A stretch of DNA of 64,000 bases from Mycolicibacterium cosmeticum (GTDB taxonomy: Bacteria; Actinomycetota; Actinomycetes; Mycobacteriales; Mycobacteriaceae). The translations under genes were made by a program, and so were the position numbers. How positions within the stretch are numbered: position 1 is the stretch's first letter; each line of letters starts with the position of its first letter. The DNA lies in contig JACPVS010000021.1 of the NCBI GenBank assembly GCA_016197365.1, forward strand, positions 310,001-374,000, given 5' to 3'. The notes under the pieces are model-generated. The model was given only the letters and a program-made list of their open reading frames with translations, made no database searches and had not been told where the DNA came from. Of the stretch, positions 15,732-24,928 are shown piece by piece.

Positions 15732-16739
15732 TTACGAACCGTTGGGCACCATGCTCAGCCGCACATCGGGGCCGATTGTGTCGATCCCGTCGAATCGCCA
15801 GCGCTGTGCCCCCGCGATGCTGAGCACCCCGACGTCGTCGACGGCCGTGACCGGTCCGCCGAGTAGGATCGGCGCCACATAGGCCAGGATCCGGTGGATC
15901 ACCCCGGCCCGCAGAAACGCCCCGGCCAGGGTGGGTCCGCCCTCCACGAGTACCGCGGTGCGGTCCGAGAGGGCCCGCATCACCTCATGCGGATCGCGGG
16001 TCCGGATCACCATGGTGCGCGAATCATCGTTGAGCACATTGGCTTCCGGCGAGATCTCACGTTCGCCGACCACGACGCGCAGCGGCTGATTCTCGGCCAA
16101 CGAACCATCGGGCAGACGTGCGGTGAGCGTCGGGTCGTCGATGTAGACCGTGCCGGTGCCCACCACGATGGCGTCCACCGCCGCCCGGTAGCGGTGCACG
16201 TCCAAGCGCGCGGCCTCGCTGGTGATCCACTGGCTGCTGCCGTCGGCGGCTGCGCTGCGGCCGTCCACGCTCGTCGCGAATTTCCATGTCACATAGGGCA
16301 ATCCGGTGTGCTGCTTGTGCAACCACTCGCGCAGCGGGCCGGCCGCCACCTCGGCCTCACCCACGCCGGCGATCACCTCGACAGCGGCCTCGGCCAGCCG
16401 GTGGGCACCACCGGCGGCCTTCGGATTGGGATCGCCGACCCCGTACACCACTCGGGCCACACCGGCGGTCAGCAGCACGTCCACACACGGTGGGGTGCGG
16501 CCGTGGTGGTTGCACGGCTCCAGGCTGACCACCGCGGTCCCGCCCCTGGCGCGCTCCCCCGACTGCCGCAGCGCGACGACTTCAGCATGCGCGCCGCCTG
16601 GCGGTTCGGTGCCGCCCACCCCGGCGATGTGACCGTCGGCGTCCAGGATCACCGCTCCGACAGGCGGATTCGGGTACGTGGTGCCCTTGACCCGCTCGGA
16701 CTCGGCGATGGCCTGCCGCATGGCGGCCGCGAACGTCAT
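15732..16739 (-). CDS. ribD: Bifunctional riboflavin deaminase/reductase
   Basis: 335 residues (ribG in M. tuberculosis). N-terminal deaminase domain with zinc ligands in PGGAHAEVVAL (about residues 44-54) and PCNHHGRTPPC (about 73-83; the usual serine after the first Cys is Asn here). The C-terminal reductase domain has KFATSVDGR, SSQWITSEAARLDVH and VEGGPTLAGAFL. It carries out the second and third steps of riboflavin synthesis. ATG overlaps the rpe stop as ATGA, so the two are coupled. Confidence 0.95.
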   Translation of the reverse strand: MTFAAAMRQAIAESERVKGTTYPNPPVGAVILDADGHIAGVGGTEPPGGAHAEVVALRQSGERARGGTAVVSLEPCNHHGRTPPCVDVLLTAGVARVVYGVGDPNPKAAGGAHRLAEAAVEVIAGVGEAEVAAGPLREWLHKQHTGLPYVTWKFATSVDGRSAAADGSSQWITSEAARLDVHRYRAAVDAIVVGTGTVYIDDPTLTARLPDGSLAENQPLRVVVGEREISPEANVLNDDSRTMVIRTRDPHEVMRALSDRTAVLVEGGPTLAGAFLRAGVIHRILAYVAPILLGGPVTAVDDVGVLSIAGAQRWRFDGIDTIGPDVRLSMVPNGS

Positions 16740-17416
16740 AGGGTCAGATGCCGCGACGCCGACGCCGCCTGGGCGCGCAGGCGCCGCACCGCATCTGCGG
16801 GATCCTCGGCGCTGTAGACCGCAGATCCGGCGACGAAGCAATCCACGCCGGCCTCGGCGGCCTGCTCGATGGTGTCGGCGTTGATGCCGCCGTCGATCTC
16901 CACCACGATCCGCAGTTCACCGGAGTCGACCAGGCGGCGCACGATGCCGACCTTGGCGAGCACCTCTGGGATGAAGCTCTGCCCACCGAAGCCCGGTTCC
17001 ACCGACATCACCAGCAGGGTGTCGAAATCGCGCAGGATCTCCAGGTAGGGATCGATCGGGGTGCCCGGCTTCACACTCAGCCCGGCCTTCGCCCCCGCCG
17101 CGCGGATATCGCGGGCCACCGCGACCGGATTGTCGGTCGCCTCGGCGTGGAAGGTGACGTTGTAGGCACCGGCCTCCGCGTACGGCGGCGCCCAGCGCTG
17201 CGGGTCCTCGATCATCAGATGGCAGTCCATCGGGATGTCGGTCACCTTGAGCAGGCTTTCCACCACGGGTAGGCCCAGCGTCAGGTTCGGGACGAAATGG
17301 TTGTCCATCACGTCGACGTGCAGCCAGTCCGCGCCGGCCACCGCGGCGACTTCATCGGACAGCCGGGCGAAGTCCGCGGACAGAATGGACGGAGCGATGA
17401 GTGGACGACCTGCCAT
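16736..17416 (-). CDS. rpe: Ribulose-phosphate 3-epimerase
   Basis: 226 residues, TIM barrel. Interconverts ribulose 5-phosphate and xylulose 5-phosphate; ribulose 5-phosphate is also the RibB substrate, which may explain why rpe sits with ribD. Metal/catalytic motifs are APSILSADFA, HVDVMDNHFVPNLT, CHLMIEDP, SVEPGFGGQSF and EIDGGINADT. Start ATG 17416 is 18 bases after the rsmB stop. Confidence 0.96.
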   Translation of the reverse strand: MAGRPLIAPSILSADFARLSDEVAAVAGADWLHVDVMDNHFVPNLTLGLPVVESLLKVTDIPMDCHLMIEDPQRWAPPYAEAGAYNVTFHAEATDNPVAVARDIRAAGAKAGLSVKPGTPIDPYLEILRDFDTLLVMSVEPGFGGQSFIPEVLAKVGIVRRLVDSGELRIVVEIDGGINADTIEQAAEAGVDCFVAGSAVYSAEDPADAVRRLRAQAASASRHLTL

Positions 17417-17434
17417 GGGTGGTCAGCCTACTGG

Positions 17435-18835
17435 TCAGGCCGAATTCACCCGCAAAGCAGCCGCGAACATCGCATCGGTGCCGTGCCGGTGCGGCCACAA
17501 CTGCACGTATGGCCCGGCGCCGAGACGGTCGACGCCCGGGAACAGTTCCCGGGTGTCCAGCGCCTGCACCGGTTGGCGGCGCAGCGCATCGGCCACCACA
17601 CCCACGGTTTCGGCCAGGTGCGGCGAACAGGTTGCATACAGCACCACCCCGCCCGGCCGGGTCAGCGCGATCGCCGCGGCCAGCAGTTGCTTCTGCAGCT
17701 TGCCCAGCGCCGGCACGTCGCCGGGCTGGCGACGCCACCGCGCCTCGGGCCGGCGACGCAGTGCGCCCAGCCCGGTGCACGGCGCGTCGACGAGCACCCG
17801 GTCGAAGCTGCCCGGCTCGAGTCCGGACTCGCGGCCGTCGACCTGCAGCACCGGCACGCCGAGCCCGGCGGTGTTCTGCTCCACCAGTGCGGCCCGGTGC
17901 GGCGTGGGTTCGACGGCGGTGATCTGAACGCCCTCACCGGCGATCGCGGCGATCAGCGCGGTCTTCCCGCCGGGCCCCGAACACAGGTCCAGCCACTGAC
18001 CGCCGTCCGCGCCCTCCAGCGGCGCCAGCGTCAGCGCCCGGGCCACCAGCTGCGATCCCTCGTCCTGCACCTGCGCGGCACGGTCGCGCAGCGCCTTCAG
18101 TTCGCCCGGGTCACCGCCGGTGAGATACACCGCATACGGCGAATACCGGCCGACGGTGCCGTCGGCCTGGGCGGCCAACTCCTCGGCGGTAAGCAGCCCG
18201 GGCCGGGCCGCCAAATGCACGACGGGCCGCGCGTCGTCGCTGGCCAGCAGGTCGGTCAGCTCACCGGCGTCGGCGCCGAGCGCATCGACGAAGGCTTGCG
18301 CCACCCAGCGCGGGTGCGCGTGCGTCAGCGCTGCGTGGCCGACGGGATCGGTGGCCGCCGGGGGTGCGATCTCCGCGAGCCAGGACTGCTCATCGCGTTC
18401 GGAGATGGTGCGCAACACGCCGTTGACGAACCCCGCTCGCGCCGTGTCGAATTCGAGACCGGCCTGGTCCACGGTGGTGTCCAGCGCAGCGTGCGCGTCG
18501 ACGCGGGTGCGCAACAGTTGGTAGGCGCCCAGCCGAAGCAGATCCAGCAGCACCGCATCGATCTGGTCGACCGGACGGCCCGCGGCGGTGCTGATCACGG
18601 CGTCGAGCAGGCCGCGGGTCCGGCAGGTGCCGTAAGTGAGTTCGGTGGCGAAGGCGGCGTCGCGGCCGGTGATCCCGCGCTCGCGCAGCAGGGCGGGCAG
18701 GGCGAGGTTGGCGTATGCGTCACGCTCGCTGACCGCGCGCAGCACGTCGAAGGCGGCCCGCCGGGCGGCGTCCAGTGGCTTGCGGGGCGGCCCCTTGCGT
18801 TGCTTGGGTCTGTTCTGGTCGTGATACCGGCTCAT
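17435..18835 (-). CDS. rsmB: 16S rRNA m5C methyltransferase RsmB/Fmu
   Basis: 466 residues. N-terminal NusB-like RNA-binding domain (about 20-150, with TELTYGTCRTRGLLDA), then a SAM-dependent Rossmann domain: CSGPGGKT SAM motif (about residue 279), DAPCTGLG with one catalytic cysteine (about 352) and YATCSPHLAE with the second (about 405). Methylates C967 (E. coli numbering) of 16S rRNA. ATG overlaps the fmt stop as ATGA, so fmt-rsmB are coupled, as in many bacteria (Rv1406-Rv1407). Confidence 0.95.
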   Translation of the reverse strand: MSRYHDQNRPKQRKGPPRKPLDAARRAAFDVLRAVSERDAYANLALPALLRERGITGRDAAFATELTYGTCRTRGLLDAVISTAAGRPVDQIDAVLLDLLRLGAYQLLRTRVDAHAALDTTVDQAGLEFDTARAGFVNGVLRTISERDEQSWLAEIAPPAATDPVGHAALTHAHPRWVAQAFVDALGADAGELTDLLASDDARPVVHLAARPGLLTAEELAAQADGTVGRYSPYAVYLTGGDPGELKALRDRAAQVQDEGSQLVARALTLAPLEGADGGQWLDLCSGPGGKTALIAAIAGEGVQITAVEPTPHRAALVEQNTAGLGVPVLQVDGRESGLEPGSFDRVLVDAPCTGLGALRRRPEARWRRQPGDVPALGKLQKQLLAAAIALTRPGGVVLYATCSPHLAETVGVVADALRRQPVQALDTRELFPGVDRLGAGPYVQLWPHRHGTDAMFAAALRVNSA

Positions 18836-19758
18836 CGTGCCCGTGTCTCCTCGTCGAGCCGGGCGCCGCGCGCCCAGTCCGCTGCCTTCATCGGTTTCTT
18901 TCCTGGTGGCTGAATCCAGCTGAGCTGCAACGCATGTGATCCACTACCGACCCACACATCGCGCCGGCCCACCTCGAACTGGCCGGGCTCCAACTGTTTG
19001 TCGGGCGCCACGGTCACCGGGCCCACACGCAGGCGGGTCTCCCCGATGGTGGTCCAGGCGCCGGGGTTGGGTGTCACCGCGCGGATCCGGCGATCCACGG
19101 CGTGAGCGGGCAGGTCCCAGCGCACCCGGGCCTCCTCGACGGTGATCTTGGGCGCCACGGTGATTCCCTCGCCGGGCTGCGGCACCGGCACCAGTGCACC
19201 GTCGGCGATCCCGTCCATGGTGGCCTCGAGCAGTCCCGCGCCCGAAACCGCCAGCCGATCGAGCAGATCCCCGGCCGTGTCGGCGGGCCGGATGGTCTCG
19301 GTCACCACCCCGTACACCGGCCCCGAATCCAGTGCCGGCTCGATCAGGAACGTGGTGGCCCCGGTCACCGCGTCCCCCGCGGCGATGGCGGCCTGCACCG
19401 GCGCCGCCCCGCGCCAGGCCGGCAGCAGCGAGAAATGCAGATTGATCCAACCGTGGGTGGGCACCGCGAGCAACTCGTCGCGCAGCAACGCCCCATAGGC
19501 CACCACCGCGCAGGCTTCCGGCGCGAATTCGGCCAATTCCGAGACGAATTCGGCGCTGTTCGGCTTGGCCGGTTTCAACACCGGGATCCCGTGCTCGTCG
19601 GCCAGCAGCGCCACCGGCGACGGGACCGGGGTACCGCGGCGCCCGACGGCCGCATCCGGGCGCGTCAGCACGGCGACCACCTCGTGACGAGACGAGTCGA
19701 TGAGCTTGCGCAGCGAGGGCAGCGCGGGTTCCGGGGTTCCGGCGAAGACGAGACGCAC
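18832..19758 (-). CDS. fmt: Methionyl-tRNA formyltransferase
   Basis: 308 residues. Formylates initiator Met-tRNA using 10-formyltetrahydrofolate. The catalytic Asn and His of NLHFSLLPAWRGAAP (about residues 106-120) and the later aspartate in FLIEPALDSGPV are present. The C-terminal OB-like domain (about 205-308) binds the tRNA. Start MRLVFAGTPE is the conserved beginning. It lies directly downstream of lemA, which has been inserted between priA and fmt compared with M. tuberculosis. Confidence 0.96.
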   Translation of the reverse strand: MRLVFAGTPEPALPSLRKLIDSSRHEVVAVLTRPDAAVGRRGTPVPSPVALLADEHGIPVLKPAKPNSAEFVSELAEFAPEACAVVAYGALLRDELLAVPTHGWINLHFSLLPAWRGAAPVQAAIAAGDAVTGATTFLIEPALDSGPVYGVVTETIRPADTAGDLLDRLAVSGAGLLEATMDGIADGALVPVPQPGEGITVAPKITVEEARVRWDLPAHAVDRRIRAVTPNPGAWTTIGETRLRVGPVTVAPDKQLEPGQFEVGRRDVWVGSGSHALQLSWIQPPGKKPMKAADWARGARLDEETRAR

Positions 19759-19777
19759 CGCGACAGTCTAGGGCCCG

Positions 19778-20314
19778 CTACCGCGGTGCCTGGTAAAACT
19801 CCCGTTCACTCACCCCGGCCAGGGGCGCCACGAACATCCACGGCATTGTGACGATCAGCCGGTTCACGGTGGCCACCGCGTCGTTGTAGTACTGCCGGGC
19901 GAAGGCCAGCTTGTTCTCGGTATCGGTGAGGTTGCGCTGCAGATCCAGGAAATTGTTCGACGAGTTCAGCTGCGGGTAGCTCTGCCCCAGCGCCAGCACC
20001 TGACCGACCGCGTCGTCCAGATTGCGCTCGGCGGCGCTGCGCTGGGTGACCGACGCGGTCCCCGTGGCTGCGGTCAGCTCCGCCCGCGCATCGGTCACAT
20101 GGTCCAGGACCGCCTTCTCATGGGCGGCGAACGATCCCACGGTGTGCACCAGGCTGGGGATCAGGGCCGCCCGTCGGGTCAGCTCGACGTCGATGCCCGA
20201 CAGCGCCTCGGCCACCCGCACATCGGCGCCGCGCAACTTGTTGTATCCGGCCACGAAACCGACCAGCACCGCCACCGCGATCAGCAGCACCAGTATCAGC
20301 AGGAACCTCACCAT
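19778..20314 (-). CDS. LemA-family membrane-anchored protein
   Basis: 178 residues. One N-terminal transmembrane helix (about residues 4-23), then YNKLRGADVRVAEALSGIDVELTRRAALIPSLV, a LemA hallmark (helical bundle with RRxxLIPxLV), and SYPQLNSSNNFLDLQ and ENKLAFARQYYNDAVATVN. AGGAG lies 4 bases before the ATG. It is seven bases after the DUF2207 gene; LemA and DUF2207/TPM-type proteins often occur as a pair. Function is unknown; an envelope or stress-related role is suggested in other bacteria. Confidence 0.88.
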   Translation of the reverse strand: MVRFLLILVLLIAVAVLVGFVAGYNKLRGADVRVAEALSGIDVELTRRAALIPSLVHTVGSFAAHEKAVLDHVTDARAELTAATGTASVTQRSAAERNLDDAVGQVLALGQSYPQLNSSNNFLDLQRNLTDTENKLAFARQYYNDAVATVNRLIVTMPWMFVAPLAGVSEREFYQAPR

Positions 20315-20321
20315 ATTCTCC

Positions 20322-22142
20322 TCACCACGAGCCTCCCCCACCACCACCGCCGCCACCGCCACCACCGGAGCTGCTGCTACTGCTGCTGCCACCGGAGGAG
20401 GAGGACGACGACTGCGATGCGGTGTACGCACCGATCGACGAGGACAACGCCGATTCGAAACTGTCGAAACTCGGACCTGAGGACCCACCGGAGAAGTAGG
20501 TCGAGCCGCTGTGGTCGCTGGACGACGAGTGATACCAACCCGGTTGCGGGGCAACGGCTCCCGTCGTCGCCTGATACTTCTGCGCCCACAGTGCGGCGGT
20601 GCCCGCGGCCACCGCGAACGGGACGTAGGCGGTGTAGAGGTCTTTACGTGCGGCGAAGTCGAAACGGATCTCGGCCGAGTCGGTGGACAACAGCCGGTGG
20701 AATCCACCGGCTTGGGACCACAATTGCCTGCCCGCCTCGCTGCGCCGGGTGCCGACTCCGTCGGCCCAGGCGCGCACCGACAGCAGGAAGAACACCACGA
20801 ACGGCAACGCCCACAGCGTGATCGGGAAGCCCCACCGGAAGAATCCGCACACCATCAGGATCGCCGCGACCGCGTTGGCCGTCCGCACCCAGAGTTCCTT
20901 GCGGCGCTTCACCAGCAGGCCGTCTTTGAGCGCCCACTGCTGCACGGCCTCGGTCATATCGGTCTTGGCCTTGCTGAGCTTCTTCCCCGAGGAGGCCGTC
21001 TTCTTCGCCTCGAATTCGGTGCCCTGCCCGATCACCTTCAGCGCCGAACCGACCGCCACGCTGACCCGGTCCACGTCGGCCCAGGCGCCGGGCTTGGCGA
21101 TGCCCGTGACGTTCCACTGCTTGTCGTTGAACTGGCGCAGATCGATGAGTTTGCGTTCGGCCAGATAGAACAACGTCGCGGTCAGACCGTCCTTCGGGAC
21201 GGCCTCGGTGCGGATGTATTCACACTGCACCGGGCCCAGTCCCGGCGGCGGCGCGTACTGCACCGGGAATCCCGGCGCCGGCTCCACGGTGCTTCGGTAA
21301 GCCAGCGCGGCGCCCACTCCGGCGAGCACCGACAACCCGAGCAGCACCACCACCCGGGTCGTCGACTGCCCCAGGATCCGGTCGAAGGTGTAGGGCCACA
21401 GCAGTTCGGCACGCGCCGGGGTGGGCATGTCGACACCGGCGCGCAGGGTGACCGGGGTGCGTGGCTGCAGGCCCGTCGCCCGCAGCGTCACCGTATGACC
21501 GCGCACCGTCAGGTCGGCACAGTCCCGTCCGGCGCCGAATCCCACCGAACACTGCGCGCCGACGACGTTCTCCGGCAGGGTCACGGTGATGTCGGCCCGA
21601 TGGATGATGTTGTTCCAGGACGGCGCGATCACGTTCCAGTAGAAGGCGGTCTCGGCGAGCACACGGCCGGTGGTCGACGCGAATTGCTTGTCGGCGCCCA
21701 CTTTCCCCGAGTCCAGCACCCCGTCGATGTGATAGCGGATCTCGAAGACATGCCGTCCCCAGTCCAGCGTGACGTCGGGCGAACCGATCTTGGCGACCCG
21801 GAACCGTTCGCCGTCCTCCCACAGCATCTGGTATGGGGCCGACTCACCGTCCATCAGGATCGAATCGATCCGCGGCACCTGGCGCACCCGCGGGCTGTTG
21901 CGATTCGCCACATCCCAGTACCGGAAGATGCCGTGCCTGCCGCTGGGGAACTCGCCGTTGATCGTTTCGACCGCGTCGAGGCGGCCGTCGGCGTCGACGG
22001 TGTAGGTGGCGGTGTACTGGGCGATCTCCACCGGGTCGTCGACCGGGGAACCCGAGCCCGACGAGATGCTGAAAACCAGCGGCCAGAGGAAGCCAAACAT
22101 GATGAGTATCAACAGGATCGACCAGCGGAACAGCCGTCCCAT
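20322..22142 (-). CDS. DUF2207 membrane protein with Ser/Gly tail
   Basis: 606 residues from ATG 22142 (AGGAGG six bases upstream; the GTG two codons earlier would crowd the ribosome site). N-terminal signal/transmembrane helix (about 8-26), a large extracytoplasmic DUF2207 beta domain (about 35-240, with ETINGEFPSGRHGIFRYWDV), a helix at about 262-280, a cytoplasmic segment, two close helices (about 420-460), and a Ser-rich then Gly-rich C-terminus ending GGSW. The Gly/Ser end recalls TPM-family proteins. It is paired with lemA. Role unknown. Confidence 0.85.
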   Translation of the reverse strand: MGRLFRWSILLILIMFGFLWPLVFSISSGSGSPVDDPVEIAQYTATYTVDADGRLDAVETINGEFPSGRHGIFRYWDVANRNSPRVRQVPRIDSILMDGESAPYQMLWEDGERFRVAKIGSPDVTLDWGRHVFEIRYHIDGVLDSGKVGADKQFASTTGRVLAETAFYWNVIAPSWNNIIHRADITVTLPENVVGAQCSVGFGAGRDCADLTVRGHTVTLRATGLQPRTPVTLRAGVDMPTPARAELLWPYTFDRILGQSTTRVVVLLGLSVLAGVGAALAYRSTVEPAPGFPVQYAPPPGLGPVQCEYIRTEAVPKDGLTATLFYLAERKLIDLRQFNDKQWNVTGIAKPGAWADVDRVSVAVGSALKVIGQGTEFEAKKTASSGKKLSKAKTDMTEAVQQWALKDGLLVKRRKELWVRTANAVAAILMVCGFFRWGFPITLWALPFVVFFLLSVRAWADGVGTRRSEAGRQLWSQAGGFHRLLSTDSAEIRFDFAARKDLYTAYVPFAVAAGTAALWAQKYQATTGAVAPQPGWYHSSSSDHSGSTYFSGGSSGPSFDSFESALSSSIGAYTASQSSSSSSGGSSSSSSSGGGGGGGGGGGGSW

Positions 22143-22169
22143 ACCCACCTCCTGTGCGTTGGCTGTGCC

Positions 22170-24233
22170 CTACCCTATGTGCAACGGGTCCATTTGCACA
22201 CGCACCGGCTGCTGATCGTGACGCGCCGACATCGTGTTGACAGCCTTGCGCAGTGCCGCGGCGAGTTCCAGACCCGTGTCCCGGGGCACCCGCACCAGCA
22301 TCCGGCTGATGGGGCTGTCCGGCGAAACCCCCGGGGGGCGACGGGCCCCGGGCGGCAGGTCCACCGGGCCCAGAGGCTCGGCGCCCGCGGGCAGCGTGGT
22401 GGCGTCCAGCATCGCAGCGACGGCCTCAGGCGTGCCGTCGAGCACCGCGAGGTGCACCGCGGGCGGCAGACCCACCTCGGCGCGCGCGTCCAGCTCGATA
22501 TCGGCGTGGCCCACCGCATCCCAGCGGATCAGCGACTGCACGGTGGGGATCACCGACTCGGCGATGACGGCCACCATGCCGCCGTCGGCACGACTGCGCA
22601 CCAGCGCCGAAGCGGCCATCCACCGCCGCAGCGTGTCCTCCGACGCCCGCAGATCCTGGCGACCGAGCAAGGCCCAGCCGTCCAATAGCAGCGCCGCCCC
22701 GTATCCCCCCGGGGCGACGGGTTCCGCGCCGGGAGTGGCGACGACGACCGCAGGCCCCTCACCCACCTCCGACAGCACCGAGTCGCCGCCGGAGGTGATG
22801 ACGACCGCACCGGGCAGGGCGCGGCCCAGTTCCTCGGCGGTGCGGCGGGCCCCGACGACGACGGCCCGGACCGCGTCGGATCCGCAACTGACGCAGCGCA
22901 GGGACAGGTCGGTGCGGGCGCACCACCGGCACACCGCGCCGTGGGCGTCGCGGTCGGGCAGCGACATCGGCCCGGTGCAGTGCCGGCAGCGGGCCACGGT
23001 GCGACACCGGGCGCAGGCCAGCGCCGGGATATAGCCGCGCCGGGGTACCTGGACCAGCACCGGATGCCCGGCCGCCAGCGCCGTGCGGGCCGCACGCAGG
23101 GCCATCGAGGGCACCCGGGCGGTGCGGGCTGCGGGGTCGCGCTCCTGGTCGAAGCCGCTGTCGTCGAGGGCGACCACCCGCGGTGCGTGCGCGCGCACCA
23201 CCGCGCGCCCGGCCACCAGATCGTGGGCCCAGCGAGTGCGGACCAGCGCCTGCGCCTCGGCCGTCCTGGCAAAACCGCCGAGCAGCGCAGCGCAACGCAG
23301 CTGGTGGGCGCGCAGCATCGCGACCTCACGGGCATGCGGATACGGGGCGCGAGGTTCGGCCAGGTTGTCGTCGCCGTCGTCCCAGACGGCCACCAGGCCC
23401 AGATCCTCCACCGGTGCGAACACCGCACTGCGGGTGCCGATCACCAGCCGGGCCTGTTTGCGCAGCACGGCCAGCCAGCGTTTGTACCGCTGCGAAGGGC
23501 CCAGGCCGGCGGACAACGCCACCACCCTGGACTCGTCCACGTACTGCAGCGCGGCGACGTGCACGGCGTCCACATCGCGCTGATCCGGGACGATCAGCAG
23601 GGCGCCTCGCCCGGCGTTCACCGCCACGGCGGCCGCTTCGGCCAACCGCTGCGCCCAGTGCTCCCCCGGCAACGCCTGCCACACCGCGCGCGCCGCCCGG
23701 CCCTCCCGCACGGCGCCGAGGAACTGCTCGCCGCGGCCGTAGACGGCCCAGCCCGATTCGTCGATCGCGTGCTCGGTCGGGGGCGGCAGTTCCTTGTCGG
23801 CCTGCTTCTCGGCCCTGGCGTGCCGCGGCGGCACGGCCAGCCGCAACACGTCGGCCCGGGTGCCGGCGTAGCGGGCGGCCACCGCGTCGACCAGCCGTCG
23901 CACCTCCGGGGTCAGCACCGGCTCGGGCGACACCACCCGGTCGAGAAATCCCAGCTTTCCGGAATGGTCGGTGTCCGAACGCCTTTCGAGGACGAATGCG
24001 TCGACGAGGCGGCCGTGGAAGCGCACCCGTACCCGCACCCCGGGCTGGGCGTCGTCGGATTGGTCGGCGGGCACCAGGTAGTCGAACTCTCGGTCCAGGT
24101 GCGGTACCGAGAGCATCGGTAGGACGCGGGCGATGGGCTCGTGCTCGGCGGGCAGGAGCGCAGCGACCCGGGATTTGGGCTCGGCGGGCTGGGGGCCCCT
24201 CCCGCTTGCGGGGGAGAGCGCAGCGACCGTCAC
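22170..24233 (-). CDS. priA: PriA-like primosomal protein N', helicase-degenerate
   Basis: 687 residues. N-terminal DNA 3'-end-binding domain (LPHLDREFDYLVPADQ-like, RVRVRFHGRLVDAFVLE) and the cysteine-rich zinc region CARCRTVARCRHC and CRWCARTDLSLRCVSC (about residues 405-465) identify PriA. The helicase core is worn down: where GxTGSGKT should stand after ALPGEHW there is AQRLAEAAAVAVNAGRGA, and DEEH is replaced by WDDGDD. This loss of ATPase motifs is known for actinobacterial PriA, so it is not a fresh mutation. GTG start overlaps the upstream YhhN gene as GTGA. Confidence 0.9.
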   Translation of the reverse strand: MTVAALSPASGRGPQPAEPKSRVAALLPAEHEPIARVLPMLSVPHLDREFDYLVPADQSDDAQPGVRVRVRFHGRLVDAFVLERRSDTDHSGKLGFLDRVVSPEPVLTPEVRRLVDAVAARYAGTRADVLRLAVPPRHARAEKQADKELPPPTEHAIDESGWAVYGRGEQFLGAVREGRAARAVWQALPGEHWAQRLAEAAAVAVNAGRGALLIVPDQRDVDAVHVAALQYVDESRVVALSAGLGPSQRYKRWLAVLRKQARLVIGTRSAVFAPVEDLGLVAVWDDGDDNLAEPRAPYPHAREVAMLRAHQLRCAALLGGFARTAEAQALVRTRWAHDLVAGRAVVRAHAPRVVALDDSGFDQERDPAARTARVPSMALRAARTALAAGHPVLVQVPRRGYIPALACARCRTVARCRHCTGPMSLPDRDAHGAVCRWCARTDLSLRCVSCGSDAVRAVVVGARRTAEELGRALPGAVVITSGGDSVLSEVGEGPAVVVATPGAEPVAPGGYGAALLLDGWALLGRQDLRASEDTLRRWMAASALVRSRADGGMVAVIAESVIPTVQSLIRWDAVGHADIELDARAEVGLPPAVHLAVLDGTPEAVAAMLDATTLPAGAEPLGPVDLPPGARRPPGVSPDSPISRMLVRVPRDTGLELAAALRKAVNTMSARHDQQPVRVQMDPLHIG

Positions 24234-24928
24234 CGCTCGCGGCCGAAGAAGAAGCCGGCGGTGATCAACAGCAGCGACGCGCAGTAGGCCCACCAGATCG
24301 GCACGGCCAGCTGCTCTGAACCGAGCACGAACTTGCTGATCCCGATCATCCCGTCGGACACCGCGAAACAGAGCGCGCCCAGCGCCGTCCACGGCGTCGG
24401 CAGCCGCGCGAGCAGGGCTGCGCACACCATCGCGGCCAGCACCCCCATGTAGACCACCACGGGTGCCGCCATGCCCTGCTCCAGCAGACTCGGCCAGAAC
24501 CACACCAGCAGCCCCACGCAGGCGACCAGCACCGCAGCGGCGGCACCCAGACGCGCGGGACTGCGTTGCGCCAGCGGGTACAGCGCGGTCAGAAAACACA
24601 GATGGGCAAGCAGGAAGGCGGCCAGCCCCAACACGAAAGACGGCTGCCACCACGGCATCGCCAGCAGGAAATCCCCGGCTGCGGAGAAGATCAGCGCCGG
24701 GATCAGCCAACGCCGTTCACGGGTGACGGGGTGCCAGAGCGCCGCGGCGGCCAACAGCACGGCCGCACTCGCCTTCACGGCGGGTTGCAGCCCGAACTGC
24801 CCCGTCAACTCGGCGCCTGCGGGCACCCGCAGGGCCACGGTGATGAGGAAGATGCCGTAGCCGGCGCCGGCGACCAGGGCCAGCACCCACAGCAGCCCGG
24901 TGGGGCGCGCTGCGTACGGTGATCCCAT
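24230..24928 (-). CDS. YhhN-family (TMEM86-like) membrane protein
   Basis: 232 residues, about eight hydrophobic helices. Family marks are KASAAVLLAAAALWH, LIFSAAGDFLLAMP (acidic residue after the helix) and LCFAVSDGMIGISKFV, matching the YhhN/lysoplasmalogenase family, whose animal members cleave lysoplasmalogen. Homologue of Rv1401. The ATG at 24928 shares the CATG with the divergent esterase start, and the stop overlaps priA by 4 bases. Substrate in bacteria is uncertain. Confidence 0.85.
   Translation of the reverse strand: MGSPYAARPTGLLWVLALVAGAGYGIFLITVALRVPAGAELTGQFGLQPAVKASAAVLLAAAALWHPVTRERRWLIPALIFSAAGDFLLAMPWWQPSFVLGLAAFLLAHLCFLTALYPLAQRSPARLGAAAAVLVACVGLLVWFWPSLLEQGMAAPVVVYMGVLAAMVCAALLARLPTPWTALGALCFAVSDGMIGISKFVLGSEQLAVPIWWAYCASLLLITAGFFFGRER

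Noticed and set aside
22170..24233. Loss of the PriA Walker A considered as a pseudogene sign
   Set aside because: The frame is intact at 687 codons with zinc cysteines kept, and the loss is a known feature of actinobacterial PriA.
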